Of a DNA stretch of 5,299 bases, positions 1-5,104 are shown piece by piece. This DNA comes from Lentisphaerota bacterium. Its GTDB lineage: Bacteria > Verrucomicrobiota > Kiritimatiellia > JAAZAB01. Numbering within the stretch: the first letter of the stretch is position 1; every line of letters starts with the position of its first letter. The stretch lies in the NCBI GenBank assembly GCA_020201415.1, contig JAIVGW010000305.1:1-5299 (forward strand), read 5' to 3'. Position numbers and translations under genes: made by a program. The notes beneath the pieces are model-generated. The model had not been told where the DNA came from. It ran no database searches and saw nothing but the letters and a program-made list of their open reading frames with translations.

Positions 1-152
1 AAATTGCCGACGGCTTTTTCCTTATCGGTGGCGACAAAGGCTTCCATGACATCACGACGGGCGGAAGTGATGCGAGTCTTAACGGACCGATTGCGCACAC
101 ACGCCTTTTCCGAAGTCCGCATACGTTTCATGGCACTCTTGATGTTGGGCAT
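1..152 (-). CDS. rpsT: 30S ribosomal protein S20 (bS20), 5' part; cut by left window edge
   Basis: This is the start of ribosomal protein bS20, which binds 16S rRNA in the body of the small subunit during early 30S assembly. The reading frame starts at ATG 152-150 and gives MPNIKSAMKRMRTSEKA, the characteristic S20 N-terminus, followed by further basic helical sequence (VRNRSVKTRITSARR). Fifty codons are visible out of a usual length of about 85-90 aa; the rest lies beyond position 1. A Shine-Dalgarno GGGAG (complement of 162-166) sits 9 nt before the start. The gene lies 68 bp downstream of tRNA-Glu in the same direction. No U-rich terminator is visible between them and no strong separate promoter was recognised, so readthrough from the tRNA promoter is possible. 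Confidence 0.97.
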   Translation of the reverse strand, partial: MPNIKSAMKRMRTSEKACVRNRSVKTRITSARRDVMEAFVATDKEKAVGN

Positions 153-185
153 ATCCTGATACTCCCGGCTTCTTTTTCAGCGGCA

Positions 186-198
186 CGGCGGTACGCCG
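186..198 (-). other. small hairpin between tRNA-Glu and rpsT
   Basis: CGGCG and CGCCG form a 5-bp stem around a 3-nt loop in the 68-nt tRNA-rpsT spacer. No T-run follows it on the minus strand, so it does not look like an intrinsic terminator. It could mark a processing site separating the tRNA from the rpsT message, or it may be incidental in GC-rich DNA. Confidence 0.3.
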
Positions 199-220
199 GA
201 CGCAAATCACAAATTCAAAA

Positions 221-295
221 TGGCACGCCCAAGGAGAGTCGAACTCCTCTTCCCAGGATGAAAACCTGGTGTCCTGACCGATAGACGATGGGCGC
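221..295 (-). tRNA. tRNA-Glu (anticodon UUC)
   Basis: The reverse complement folds into a full cloverleaf. The acceptor stem GCGCCCA pairs with TGGGCGT, with a G-U at the first pair, followed by discriminator G and an encoded CCA (221-223). The anticodon arm is CCAGG-TTTTCAT-CCTGG with anticodon TTC at 262-260, reading GAA/GAG. The T arm is AGGAG-TTCGACT-CTCCT. The variable loop is short (4 nt), as is usual for bacterial tRNA-Glu. The length is 75 nt including CCA. The gene is the first transcribed unit of a minus-strand cluster followed by rpsT. Besides translation, charged tRNA-Glu is the precursor for C5-pathway tetrapyrrole synthesis in bacteria that use HemA; nothing in the window shows whether this one does. 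Confidence 0.98.
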
Positions 296-308
296 AAATG
301 AGCAAAAA

Positions 309-337
309 TCTATACCGTATCATCGCCGGGAATGCAA
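309..337 (-). promoter_or_regulatory. sigma70-type promoter for tRNA-Glu (and possibly rpsT)
   Basis: On the minus strand, TTGCAT (complement of 332-337) and TATAGA (complement of 309-314) are separated by exactly 17 nt. The -10 box ends 13 nt before the tRNA 5' end, leaving a leader of about 6 nt, as expected for a tRNA promoter. The match is by eye; the position and spacing make it one of the two best promoters in the window. Confidence 0.7.
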
Positions 338-354
338 GCCAAAAATTTATTTGC

Positions 355-382
355 TTGATGCCTCCGTAAAAATCGGCACAAT
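355..382 (+). promoter_or_regulatory. candidate promoter for the LapA-like / DHH / yjbQ cluster
   Basis: TTGATG (355-360) and CACAAT (377-382) each match the sigma70 consensus at four of six positions, with a 16-nt spacer. They lie about 60 nt ahead of the first gene. This is the best pair seen on the plus strand of the divergent spacer between tRNA-Glu and the cluster. It is weak and unconfirmed. Confidence 0.3.
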
Positions 383-444
383 GTCGGGAGTACCCGCCGG
401 GCGCATTGAGCGGCGCGGACACCATACATCTGGGAGGATTTGAA

Positions 445-636
445 TTGAATAAAAAAATGCTGGCGGCCTTGATTTTACTGCTTTTTACGGCATTAGTCCT
501 GGTGTTCAACAGCATCGGCAGCCGGAGTGGCCGCATTGATGTCGACTTGATCTTCACCACCATACGGGCCGTGAAATCCCTCGCTTTCCTGGGTTTCATC
601 GTAATCGGCGTGGCCATCGGGTTGCTTTTAAAATAA
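445..636 (+). CDS. small two-helix membrane protein, LapA/DUF1049-like
   Basis: The 63-aa product begins MNKKMLAALILLLF and has two hydrophobic segments, about residues 5-21 and 46-62. They are joined by a short polar stretch with the pattern V-F-N-S then I-D-V-D-L-I-F. This layout resembles the LapA domain (DUF1049), in which a first helix ending near an Asn is followed by a short beta-like stretch and a second Gly-containing helix (GFIVIGVAIG). In E. coli LapA works with LapB in the inner membrane to control LPS synthesis; that role is only a possibility here. The start chosen is TTG 445, because GGAGG (433-437) lies 7 nt upstream. An ATG at 457 is 19 nt from that site, and an in-frame TTG at 406 has no ribosome site. 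The DHH gene begins 5 nt after the stop, so the two are probably co-transcribed. Confidence 0.62.
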   Translation: MNKKMLAALILLLFTALVLVFNSIGSRSGRIDVDLIFTTIRAVKSLAFLGFIVIGVAIGLLLK

Positions 637-641
637 TACCG

Positions 642-1586
642 ATGATCCCCTCCACCACATCTCTGCTGACGCAGTTGGACAAGGTTTTACCCGCCCACGG
701 CACGGTCCTGATCGTCACGCACAACGCCCCCGATCCGGACGCCCTCGCCGCGGCCGCGGGCATGCAGTTGTTATTGCGTCAACGCTGGAGCCTGAAGGGG
801 CAGATTGTTTTCAGCGGCCAGATATCCCGGCCGGAAAACCGCGAATTAATGCGACATTTCCTCTATCGCACGCTGCCGCCGGAAAAAATATCGGCGCGCC
901 AACGGCATTATCCGGCCATATTCACCGACACCACCCCGCGCGCGGGCAATGTCAGCGTGCCGGCTCAGGCTAGGGCAGTGGCCGTTTTTGACCACCACCA
1001 AACCCGCCGCCCCATGCCGGGCATCCTGTCGGACCTGCACCCCGGCCTGGGCGCCATCACCACGCGTATTTACGAGTGCTTGCGCACCGCCGACATCGCC
1101 ATACCCCGCTGGCTGACGACCGTCATGGCCTACGCCATCAGCTCCGAGACCGCCGATTTCACGCGTGCGGCTTCGCCGCGCGACATTGCCGCCTACCGGG
1201 AACTGCTGGCCAGCGCCAACATGGCCATGCTGGGCCGCATACGCCTGGCGCCACTGCCGACGGAACATTTCGCGTTTCTGGCCGAAGGGATACGGCAGGC
1301 CCGCGTTTACCGACAGACGGCCTGGACCCATCTCGCAGCCACCCCCCGGCGGTTGTTACACCGCCTGGCCAAGCTTCACCACGGCTCTTATGGCGGACAC
1401 GGACACGTCACCGCCGGCAGTTTCGAACTGCCGCGCCTCCCCGGGGCACGGCAAGCCCGCGTCACGCTTCTGACGGAAGCCCTGATATCGGGCCTGGGCA
1501 TTCCCCGGACGGCCGTGGGCCATCCCCTGATCCAACCCACTGGAGTAATCCCATGCGCACAACCGGCCGCCAACCATGCGTCATAA
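642..1586 (+). CDS. DHH-family phosphoesterase (NrnA-like), shortened C-terminal domain
   Basis: The 314-aa product has the DHH phosphoesterase motifs: THNAPDPDAL (H27, D31, D33), TDTT (D96), the signature FDHHQ (D117-H118-H119), LGAITTRIYE (136-145), and SSETADFTR (167-175) at the fourth metal-site motif. Relatives include NrnA, which degrades short oligoribonucleotides to mononucleotides and dephosphorylates 3'-phosphoadenosine 5'-phosphate, using Mn2+. The C-terminal substrate-binding DHHA1 part is recognisable only by GGHGHVTAG (251-259). The stretch between the HLA at 230 and this motif is about 20 residues, whereas family members as I know them have roughly 70-80. Activity or substrate may therefore differ. 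The only start is ATG 642, 5 nt after the LapA-like stop, with no clear Shine-Dalgarno, which suggests translational coupling. The 3' end overlaps yjbQ by 34 nt. Confidence 0.85.
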   Translation: MIPSTTSLLTQLDKVLPAHGTVLIVTHNAPDPDALAAAAGMQLLLRQRWSLKGQIVFSGQISRPENRELMRHFLYRTLPPEKISARQRHYPAIFTDTTPRAGNVSVPAQARAVAVFDHHQTRRPMPGILSDLHPGLGAITTRIYECLRTADIAIPRWLTTVMAYAISSETADFTRAASPRDIAAYRELLASANMAMLGRIRLAPLPTEHFAFLAEGIRQARVYRQTAWTHLAATPRRLLHRLAKLHHGSYGGHGHVTAGSFELPRLPGARQARVTLLTEALISGLGIPRTAVGHPLIQPTGVIPCAQPAANHAS

Positions 1587-1966
1587 CCGTCGCCAGCCGG
1601 CAGCGTGCTCAATTCATTGATATTACCGGCCAAATCCGCGCCCTGCTCCGGGAGCAACCCGCATTGGCGGACGGACCGGCCATAACCGTTTTCGTACCGC
1701 ACACCACCGCCGGCATAACCATCAACGAAAACGCCGACCCGGACGTGATGGCTGACGTGAACAATGCTTTGGAAAAAATTGCGCCCTGGCGGGCCGGTTA
1801 CCGGCATGCGGAAGGCAACAGCGCCGCGCATATCAAGGCCATCCTGACCGGCGCTTCAGCGCGCATACCGCTGGAAAACGGCCGTTTAGCGCTGGGCACC
1901 TGGCAGGGGATATACTTTTGCGAATTTGACGGACCCCGACAGCGCCAGGTGCTGATCAGCGGCTGA
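1553..1966 (+). CDS. yjbQ: YjbQ family (UPF0047) secondary thiamine-phosphate synthase-like protein
   Basis: The 137-aa product matches the YjbQ/UPF0047 family over its whole length, close to the 138 aa of E. coli YjbQ. Family motifs in order are VFVPHTTAGITINE (46-59), ADPDV (61-65), Y-x-H-x-E-G-N-x-x-A-H (83-93), GASARIP (100-106), LGTWQGIYFCEFDGPR (114-129). The conserved His and Glu residues H50, E59, H85, E87 and H93 are all present. E. coli YjbQ has weak thiamine-phosphate synthase activity, but the physiological role of the family is not settled. The start at ATG 1553 is supported by GGAG (1542-1545) 7 nt upstream. The open frame continues further upstream only as a shadow of the DHH gene. 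The gene overlaps the end of the DHH gene by 34 nt, and its stop overlaps the convergent ispH end by 11 bp. Confidence 0.95.
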   Translation: MRTTGRQPCVITVASRQRAQFIDITGQIRALLREQPALADGPAITVFVPHTTAGITINENADPDVMADVNNALEKIAPWRAGYRHAEGNSAAHIKAILTGASARIPLENGRLALGTWQGIYFCEFDGPRQRQVLISG

Positions 1967-2906
1967 CCGGCATTTCCCGTAAATCTGGCGGCAACTCAAA
2001 CAGCATGTCTTCAGCGGCCACACAGATCTCTTCCACCCGGCAATAACCCAAAGCGGCCAGGCGCGCCACGACTTCCGTGATGAACGGATCCGGAACGGAA
2101 GCTCCGGCAGTCAACCCCAGGATATCAGGCGCACCGCGCACTATTTTCGATAATTGTTCGATGCGCTCGACCAGACAGGCTGCAGCGCCGGCCGTCTGCG
2201 CCACCTCCACCAGGCGCAACGAATTGGAACTGTTGGAAGAACCCAACACCAAAACCAGGGGCGCCTGTTGCGCCAAGGCCCGCACGGCCCGCTGCCGGTT
2301 GAGCGTGGCGTAGCAGATATCGCCGCGGCGCGGCATGGCCAGATCGGGAAAACGCTGCCGCAACAGGGACTGCAGATCATCAGTCTCGCTGCCGCTCAAG
2401 GTGGTCTGGGTGACCAGCGCCACCCGGCGGGGATCAGGCACGGTCACGGCACGCGCATCCGTGACGTCGGTAATCAGAGTGACTTGCTCCGGAGCCTCCC
2501 CGGCCACGCCCAGGATTTCGTCATGCCCGCGCTTGCCGATCAGCAGAATGGTATAGCCGCGCGCGGCATAATCGCGCACCTCCCGGTGCACCTTGTCCAC
2601 GAAGGGGCAGGTAGCGTCAATCACGCGCAGACAACGTTCCCGGCATTGCCGGCGCACTTCCGGCGGCACTCCGTGCGCGCTGAACAACAGGACAGCACCT
2701 TCCGGCGCTTCCCGCGGCTGACGCACAAAAACAACCCCCAGACCCTCCAGAGATGCCACCACCTGCCGGTTATGCACAATCTCATTCAGGCAATATACCG
2801 GCGCCCCGTAACGGCGGACCGCGGCGGCGGCCATTTCCACGGCCCGCTTGACGCCCGCGCAGAATCCGCGCGGCGCCGCCAGAATCAGGCGTTTGTTTTT
2901 ATGCAA
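1956..2906 (-). CDS. ispH: 4-hydroxy-3-methylbut-2-enyl diphosphate reductase (IspH/LytB)
   Basis: IspH is the last enzyme of the MEP pathway; it reduces HMBPP to IPP and DMAPP with a [4Fe-4S] cluster in the cytoplasm. The 316-aa product is full length. The three cluster cysteines are C16 (PRGFCAGV), C100 (DATCPF) and C198 (DICYAT). Substrate and catalytic residues are also present: H45 (EIVHNRQVV), H78 (SAHGV), H128 and E130 (GHDE), T168/T169 (TQTTLS), S226-S227-N228 (SNSSNS) and S270 (TAGAS). The start is TTG 2906. No ATG lies nearby, and GAGGGGG (complement of 2911-2917), ending 4 nt before it, overlaps the stop codon of the upstream desaturase gene. With a gap of only 9 nt, the two genes are very likely translationally coupled in one operon. 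Confidence 0.97.
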   Translation of the reverse strand: MHKNKRLILAAPRGFCAGVKRAVEMAAAAVRRYGAPVYCLNEIVHNRQVVASLEGLGVVFVRQPREAPEGAVLLFSAHGVPPEVRRQCRERCLRVIDATCPFVDKVHREVRDYAARGYTILLIGKRGHDEILGVAGEAPEQVTLITDVTDARAVTVPDPRRVALVTQTTLSGSETDDLQSLLRQRFPDLAMPRRGDICYATLNRQRAVRALAQQAPLVLVLGSSNSSNSLRLVEVAQTAGAAACLVERIEQLSKIVRGAPDILGLTAGASVPDPFITEVVARLAALGYCRVEEICVAAEDMLFELPPDLREMPVSR

Positions 2907-2915
2907 ACAGCCCCC

Positions 2916-4430
2916 TCATACTTCAAGATTGCCGGAGATAAAAGACAAGCCATGGGCGCGGGCAATCAGATTGGCGGCAATCCGCCCGGATTCGTAAATA
3001 GTCGGCAGCCCGCTGCCGGGATGCGTGCCGCCGCCGACCAGATAGCAATGATCCACATCTTCAAATTTGTTGCGCGGCCGCAGATAAATCATCTGTCCCA
3101 GGTTATGCGCCAGATTAAAGGTGGCGCCGGCATATACCCGGAACTCGTCCTGCCAATCCAGGGGCGTGACGACCCGTTCAGCCACAATGTGGCCGCGCAA
3201 GCCCTTGAGGCCCAGACGCTGTTCCAGGGCATCCAGCACAACCTCGCGGAAAGCCCCTGCGGCGGAAGACCAGTCCACCACGCCGCGCAAGTTTGCCACC
3301 GGCGTCAACACGTACAGCGCCGAATGCCCCGCCGGCGCCAGCGATGGATCCGTCCGCGAAGCATTGCGCACATAAAACGAGATATCCGGCGTGGTAGCCT
3401 GCCCGTCAAAAACGGCCTTGATATTCGCGCGGTAGTCACGCGCAAATACAACGGCATGGTGCGGCAGCTCAAAAAGCCGGTCCAACCCCAGATAGAGCAT
3501 GAAAGTCGAGCAGGAATATTTCTTGGCCGCCACCCTGGCCGGCGTATATTTGCGCAGCGTGCCCGGCGCGAACAGCTGCGTGGCGGCATACCCGAAATCG
3601 GCATTGATGACCACGTCATCCCCTTCCAGCACTGTGCCGTCCGCCAGCTGCACTCCAACCGCGCGGCCCTGCCGGACGACGACCTGCTTGACGGCGGTGC
3701 CCAGATGAAGCTCCGCGCCATTTTGCCGGGCCACGTCCGCCATGACCTCGGAAATTCGCGAGAGACCGCCCTGCGGATGCAAAATGCCGTAGGCATGTTC
3801 AATATAGGGGATGATCGAAAACAGGCCGGGGCAGGCCCAGGGCGACATTCCAAGGTACTTGGATTGGAAGGTGAAACTCAAGGCCAAATCCGCATCGCCG
3901 AACCGGCCAAACATCACATCAAACAGCGACCGGCCTAAAGCCAAATGCGGCAGGGCCCGCAGCAGGTCCGGCGAAAACATCGTGGACAGGCGATGATACG
4001 ATTTCTGCAGACAGGGAAACAGGCGTTTGAAACGCAGGCTCTCGCGCTTGAAAAAAGCGTCGTAGTGATGTTCGCGACCCGGAAAACAGCGGGCGATTTC
4101 CTGTTTCATCCGCTCCGCATCGGAAGATATGTCCATCTGGCGGTCGGGATAATACAGACGGTACATGGGGTCAAGCCGGCGCATCTCCAACAGGCTGCCC
4201 ATGGCCGCCCCCGCCTCATGAAAAACCTCGTCCAGAATACCGCTGAGCATCAGGAAGGTGGGGCCGACATCGAAACAATATGGGCCCAGGCGCATGGCGG
4301 CATTGCGTCCGCCCACCGTGGCCGCGGCCTCGAAAACGGAAACCCGCAAACCGCGGTGCGCCAGAATCATGGCCGCCGTCAATCCGCCCGGCCCGGCCCC
4401 CACCACCACAACATGCTTTTGCCCGCCCAT
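2916..4430 (-). CDS. CrtI-type carotenoid (phytoene) desaturase family FAD protein
   Basis: The 504-aa product is an FAD-dependent polyene desaturase or related enzyme of the CrtI family. The N-terminus holds the dinucleotide-binding fold VVVVGAGPGG (7-16), the ribose-binding acidic residue E34 (VFEAA) and GGR (40-42), then FDVGPTFLML, typical of CrtI. Near the C-terminus, YLVGGGTHPGSGLPTIYESG (463-482) fits the bacterial-type phytoene dehydrogenase signature. The exact reaction (phytoene, diapophytoene or zeta-carotene desaturation, or a CrtD/CrtP-like step) cannot be read from motifs. I chose ATG 4430 because GGAGG (complement of 4437-4441) lies 6 nt upstream. ATG 4448 and an in-frame TTG 4517 lack such a site, and TTG 4517 falls on the predicted -35 box. 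The partner gene is ispH, 9 nt downstream. No phytoene synthase gene is in the window. Confidence 0.92.
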   Translation of the reverse strand: MGGQKHVVVVGAGPGGLTAAMILAHRGLRVSVFEAAATVGGRNAAMRLGPYCFDVGPTFLMLSGILDEVFHEAGAAMGSLLEMRRLDPMYRLYYPDRQMDISSDAERMKQEIARCFPGREHHYDAFFKRESLRFKRLFPCLQKSYHRLSTMFSPDLLRALPHLALGRSLFDVMFGRFGDADLALSFTFQSKYLGMSPWACPGLFSIIPYIEHAYGILHPQGGLSRISEVMADVARQNGAELHLGTAVKQVVVRQGRAVGVQLADGTVLEGDDVVINADFGYAATQLFAPGTLRKYTPARVAAKKYSCSTFMLYLGLDRLFELPHHAVVFARDYRANIKAVFDGQATTPDISFYVRNASRTDPSLAPAGHSALYVLTPVANLRGVVDWSSAAGAFREVVLDALEQRLGLKGLRGHIVAERVVTPLDWQDEFRVYAGATFNLAHNLGQMIYLRPRNKFEDVDHCYLVGGGTHPGSGLPTIYESGRIAANLIARAHGLSFISGNLEV

Positions 4431-4464
4431 AACCGCCCTCCCGCCCATGACATCATTGTCGGTA

Positions 4465-4513
4465 ACAGTGGACTTTTCCGCTTGAATTGTTATATTAACC
4501 GCACAACCACTGT
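4465..4513. promoter_or_regulatory. 7-bp inverted repeat flanking the divergent promoters; possible operator pair
   Basis: ACAGTGG (4465-4471) and CCACTGT (4507-4513) are perfect inverted copies. Their centres (4468 and 4510) are 42 bp apart, about four turns of B-DNA. The left copy overlaps the predicted plus-strand -35 box and lies in the desaturase leader. The right copy overlaps the desaturase -35 box and follows the predicted DUF116 start. The flanks extend the similarity with one extra A in the left copy (GTAACAGTGG against GTACAGTGG). A regulator binding both sites would control both promoters; this is inferred from layout only. Confidence 0.35.
4469..4496 (+). promoter_or_regulatory. 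candidate promoter for the DUF116 gene, overlapping the divergent promoter
   Basis: TGGACT (4469-4474) and TATATT (4491-4496) have a 16-nt spacer, with four and five of six consensus matches. Transcription would start near 4503, about 24 nt before ATG 4527. Positions 4491-4494 are shared with the minus-strand -10 box. Confidence 0.4.
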
Positions 4514-4517
4514 ACAA
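4489..4517 (-). promoter_or_regulatory. sigma70-type promoter for the desaturase-ispH operon
   Basis: On the minus strand, TTGTAC (complement of 4512-4517) and TATAAC (complement of 4489-4494) are 17 nt apart, with four and five of six consensus matches. Predicted transcription starts near 4482, giving a leader of about 50 nt before ATG 4430. The -10 box overlaps that of the divergent DUF116 promoter. Confidence 0.6.
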
Positions 4518-4526
4518 GGAAGCCGC

Positions 4527-4973
4527 ATGTTGCGCAACCTGATAGTCAAAATTAACAACAGCTTGACCCGGCTGCGCCGCAGGCCCGTGTCACCCGCCAA
4601 CCTGCTGCTCTTGCTGCCGCACTGCCTGCAGAAAGAAGCCTGCAACCGTAAACTGACCACCGCCATTGACAATTGCGAAGGCTGCGGACAATGCGACATG
4701 GCCGCCATCATCCGCTTGCGCAATGCGTCCGGCATCCAATGCCAGGTGGTCGGCGGGGGCCGGCAGGCACTGGCCAAATTAAAACAGCCCCAGGTCCAGG
4801 CCGTGGTGGCCGTAGCCTGTACCAGGGAACTGGTGGACGGCATCCGCGCATCTTTCCCCAAGCCGGTGCTGGCCGTCCCGTTGAAAACGCCCCAGGGTCC
4901 CTGTCGCGACACCCGGGTCGATACTGCAGCCCTGCGCTCCGCCGTAAGGGAAATGACGCAGCCACCCGCCTGA
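4527..4973 (+). CDS. DUF116 family cysteine-rich protein
   Basis: The 148-aa product matches the DUF116 pattern: LPHCLQKEAC (30-39), then a cysteine knot C50-x2-C53-x2-C56 (CEGCGQC), VVGGGRQAL (74-82), AVVAVACTREL (92-102), AVPLKTPQGPC (116-126) and DTRVD. The cysteines are C33, C39, C50, C53, C56, C72, C98 and C126. This set is suitable for metal or iron-sulphur binding, which I infer rather than know; the molecular function of DUF116 is not established. A basic amphipathic stretch (residues 8-19, rich in Arg) precedes the domain, and no long membrane segment is present, unlike longer DUF116 proteins. ATG 4527 is chosen for AAGGA (4516-4520) 6 nt upstream. The frame remains open far upstream, but that part is antisense to the desaturase gene. 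The gene is divergent from that operon, 96 bp between starts. Confidence 0.88.
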   Translation: MLRNLIVKINNSLTRLRRRPVSPANLLLLLPHCLQKEACNRKLTTAIDNCEGCGQCDMAAIIRLRNASGIQCQVVGGGRQALAKLKQPQVQAVVAVACTRELVDGIRASFPKPVLAVPLKTPQGPCRDTRVDTAALRSAVREMTQPPA

Positions 4974-5000
4974 AGCAGGCGGATCCATTGAGCCCGCCTG
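4966..5000 (+). other. paired alternative hairpins after the DUF116 gene
   Basis: CCGCCTG (4966-4972), CAGGCGG (4976-4982) and CCGCCTG (4994-5000) form a three-part repeat. The middle copy can pair with the left one (7-bp stem, 3-nt loop, including bases of the DUF116 stop codon) or with the right one (7-bp stem, 11-nt loop), but not both. No T-run follows either stem on either strand, so a canonical intrinsic terminator is not supported. A factor-dependent terminator, 3'-end stabiliser or attenuator-like switch for the next gene are possibilities. Confidence 0.35.
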
Positions 5001-5041
5001 GTAGCAGACTTTGCGAATCGCTTCATGCTCATGCATTTGTT

Positions 5042-5070
5042 TTGCCTTCCAACCGCGTTTCTGACAGAAT
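5042..5070 (+). promoter_or_regulatory. candidate promoter for the exported protein gene
   Basis: TTGCCT (5042-5047) and CAGAAT (5065-5070) have a 17-nt spacer, each with four of six consensus matches, about 35 nt ahead of ATG 5105. The rest of the 131-nt spacer after the DUF116 gene shows only the repeat hairpins described separately. Confidence 0.3.
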
Positions 5071-5104
5071 TGCCGCCATTCATTCAGCATTACCGGAGGT
5101 TCGC

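Noticed and set aside
79..297. Minus-strand 72-codon frame covering tRNA-Glu and the rpsT start.
   Set aside because: It crosses the tRNA and is out of frame with S20, so it is a shadow frame.
385..396. Small inverted repeat CGGG-AGTA-CCCG in the leader of the LapA-like gene.
   Set aside because: A 4-bp stem in GC-rich DNA is expected by chance and no further structure or known leader motif is present.
207..617. Minus-strand 136-codon frame across the tRNA and the LapA-like gene.
   Set aside because: It runs through the tRNA-Glu gene and its promoter, and antisense to the small membrane protein. No domain or start signal is seen.
1076..1552. Upstream in-frame extension of yjbQ that would make a 296-aa protein.
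   Set aside because: It lies inside the DHH gene in another frame, and its product is low-complexity Arg/His/Pro/Thr-rich. The ribosome site and full family length support ATG 1553.
2154..3938. A 594-codon plus-strand open frame antisense to ispH and the desaturase gene.
   Set aside because: Both minus-strand genes are clearly real with all family motifs. The antisense product is Gln/His/Arg-rich with no recognisable domain, as expected for a shadow frame in GC-rich DNA.
3945..4526. Upstream in-frame extension of the DUF116 gene.
   Set aside because: It is antisense to the conserved N-terminal half of the desaturase. ATG 4527 has a proper ribosome site and gives a complete DUF116 domain.
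4779..5090. Minus-strand frame starting MLNEWRQFCQKRGWKAKQ, over the spacer and the DUF116 gene end.
   Set aside because: The first 40 residues look protein-like, but there is no ribosome site. The rest is antisense to DUF116 and I recognise no family. A remnant gene cannot be excluded but is not supported.
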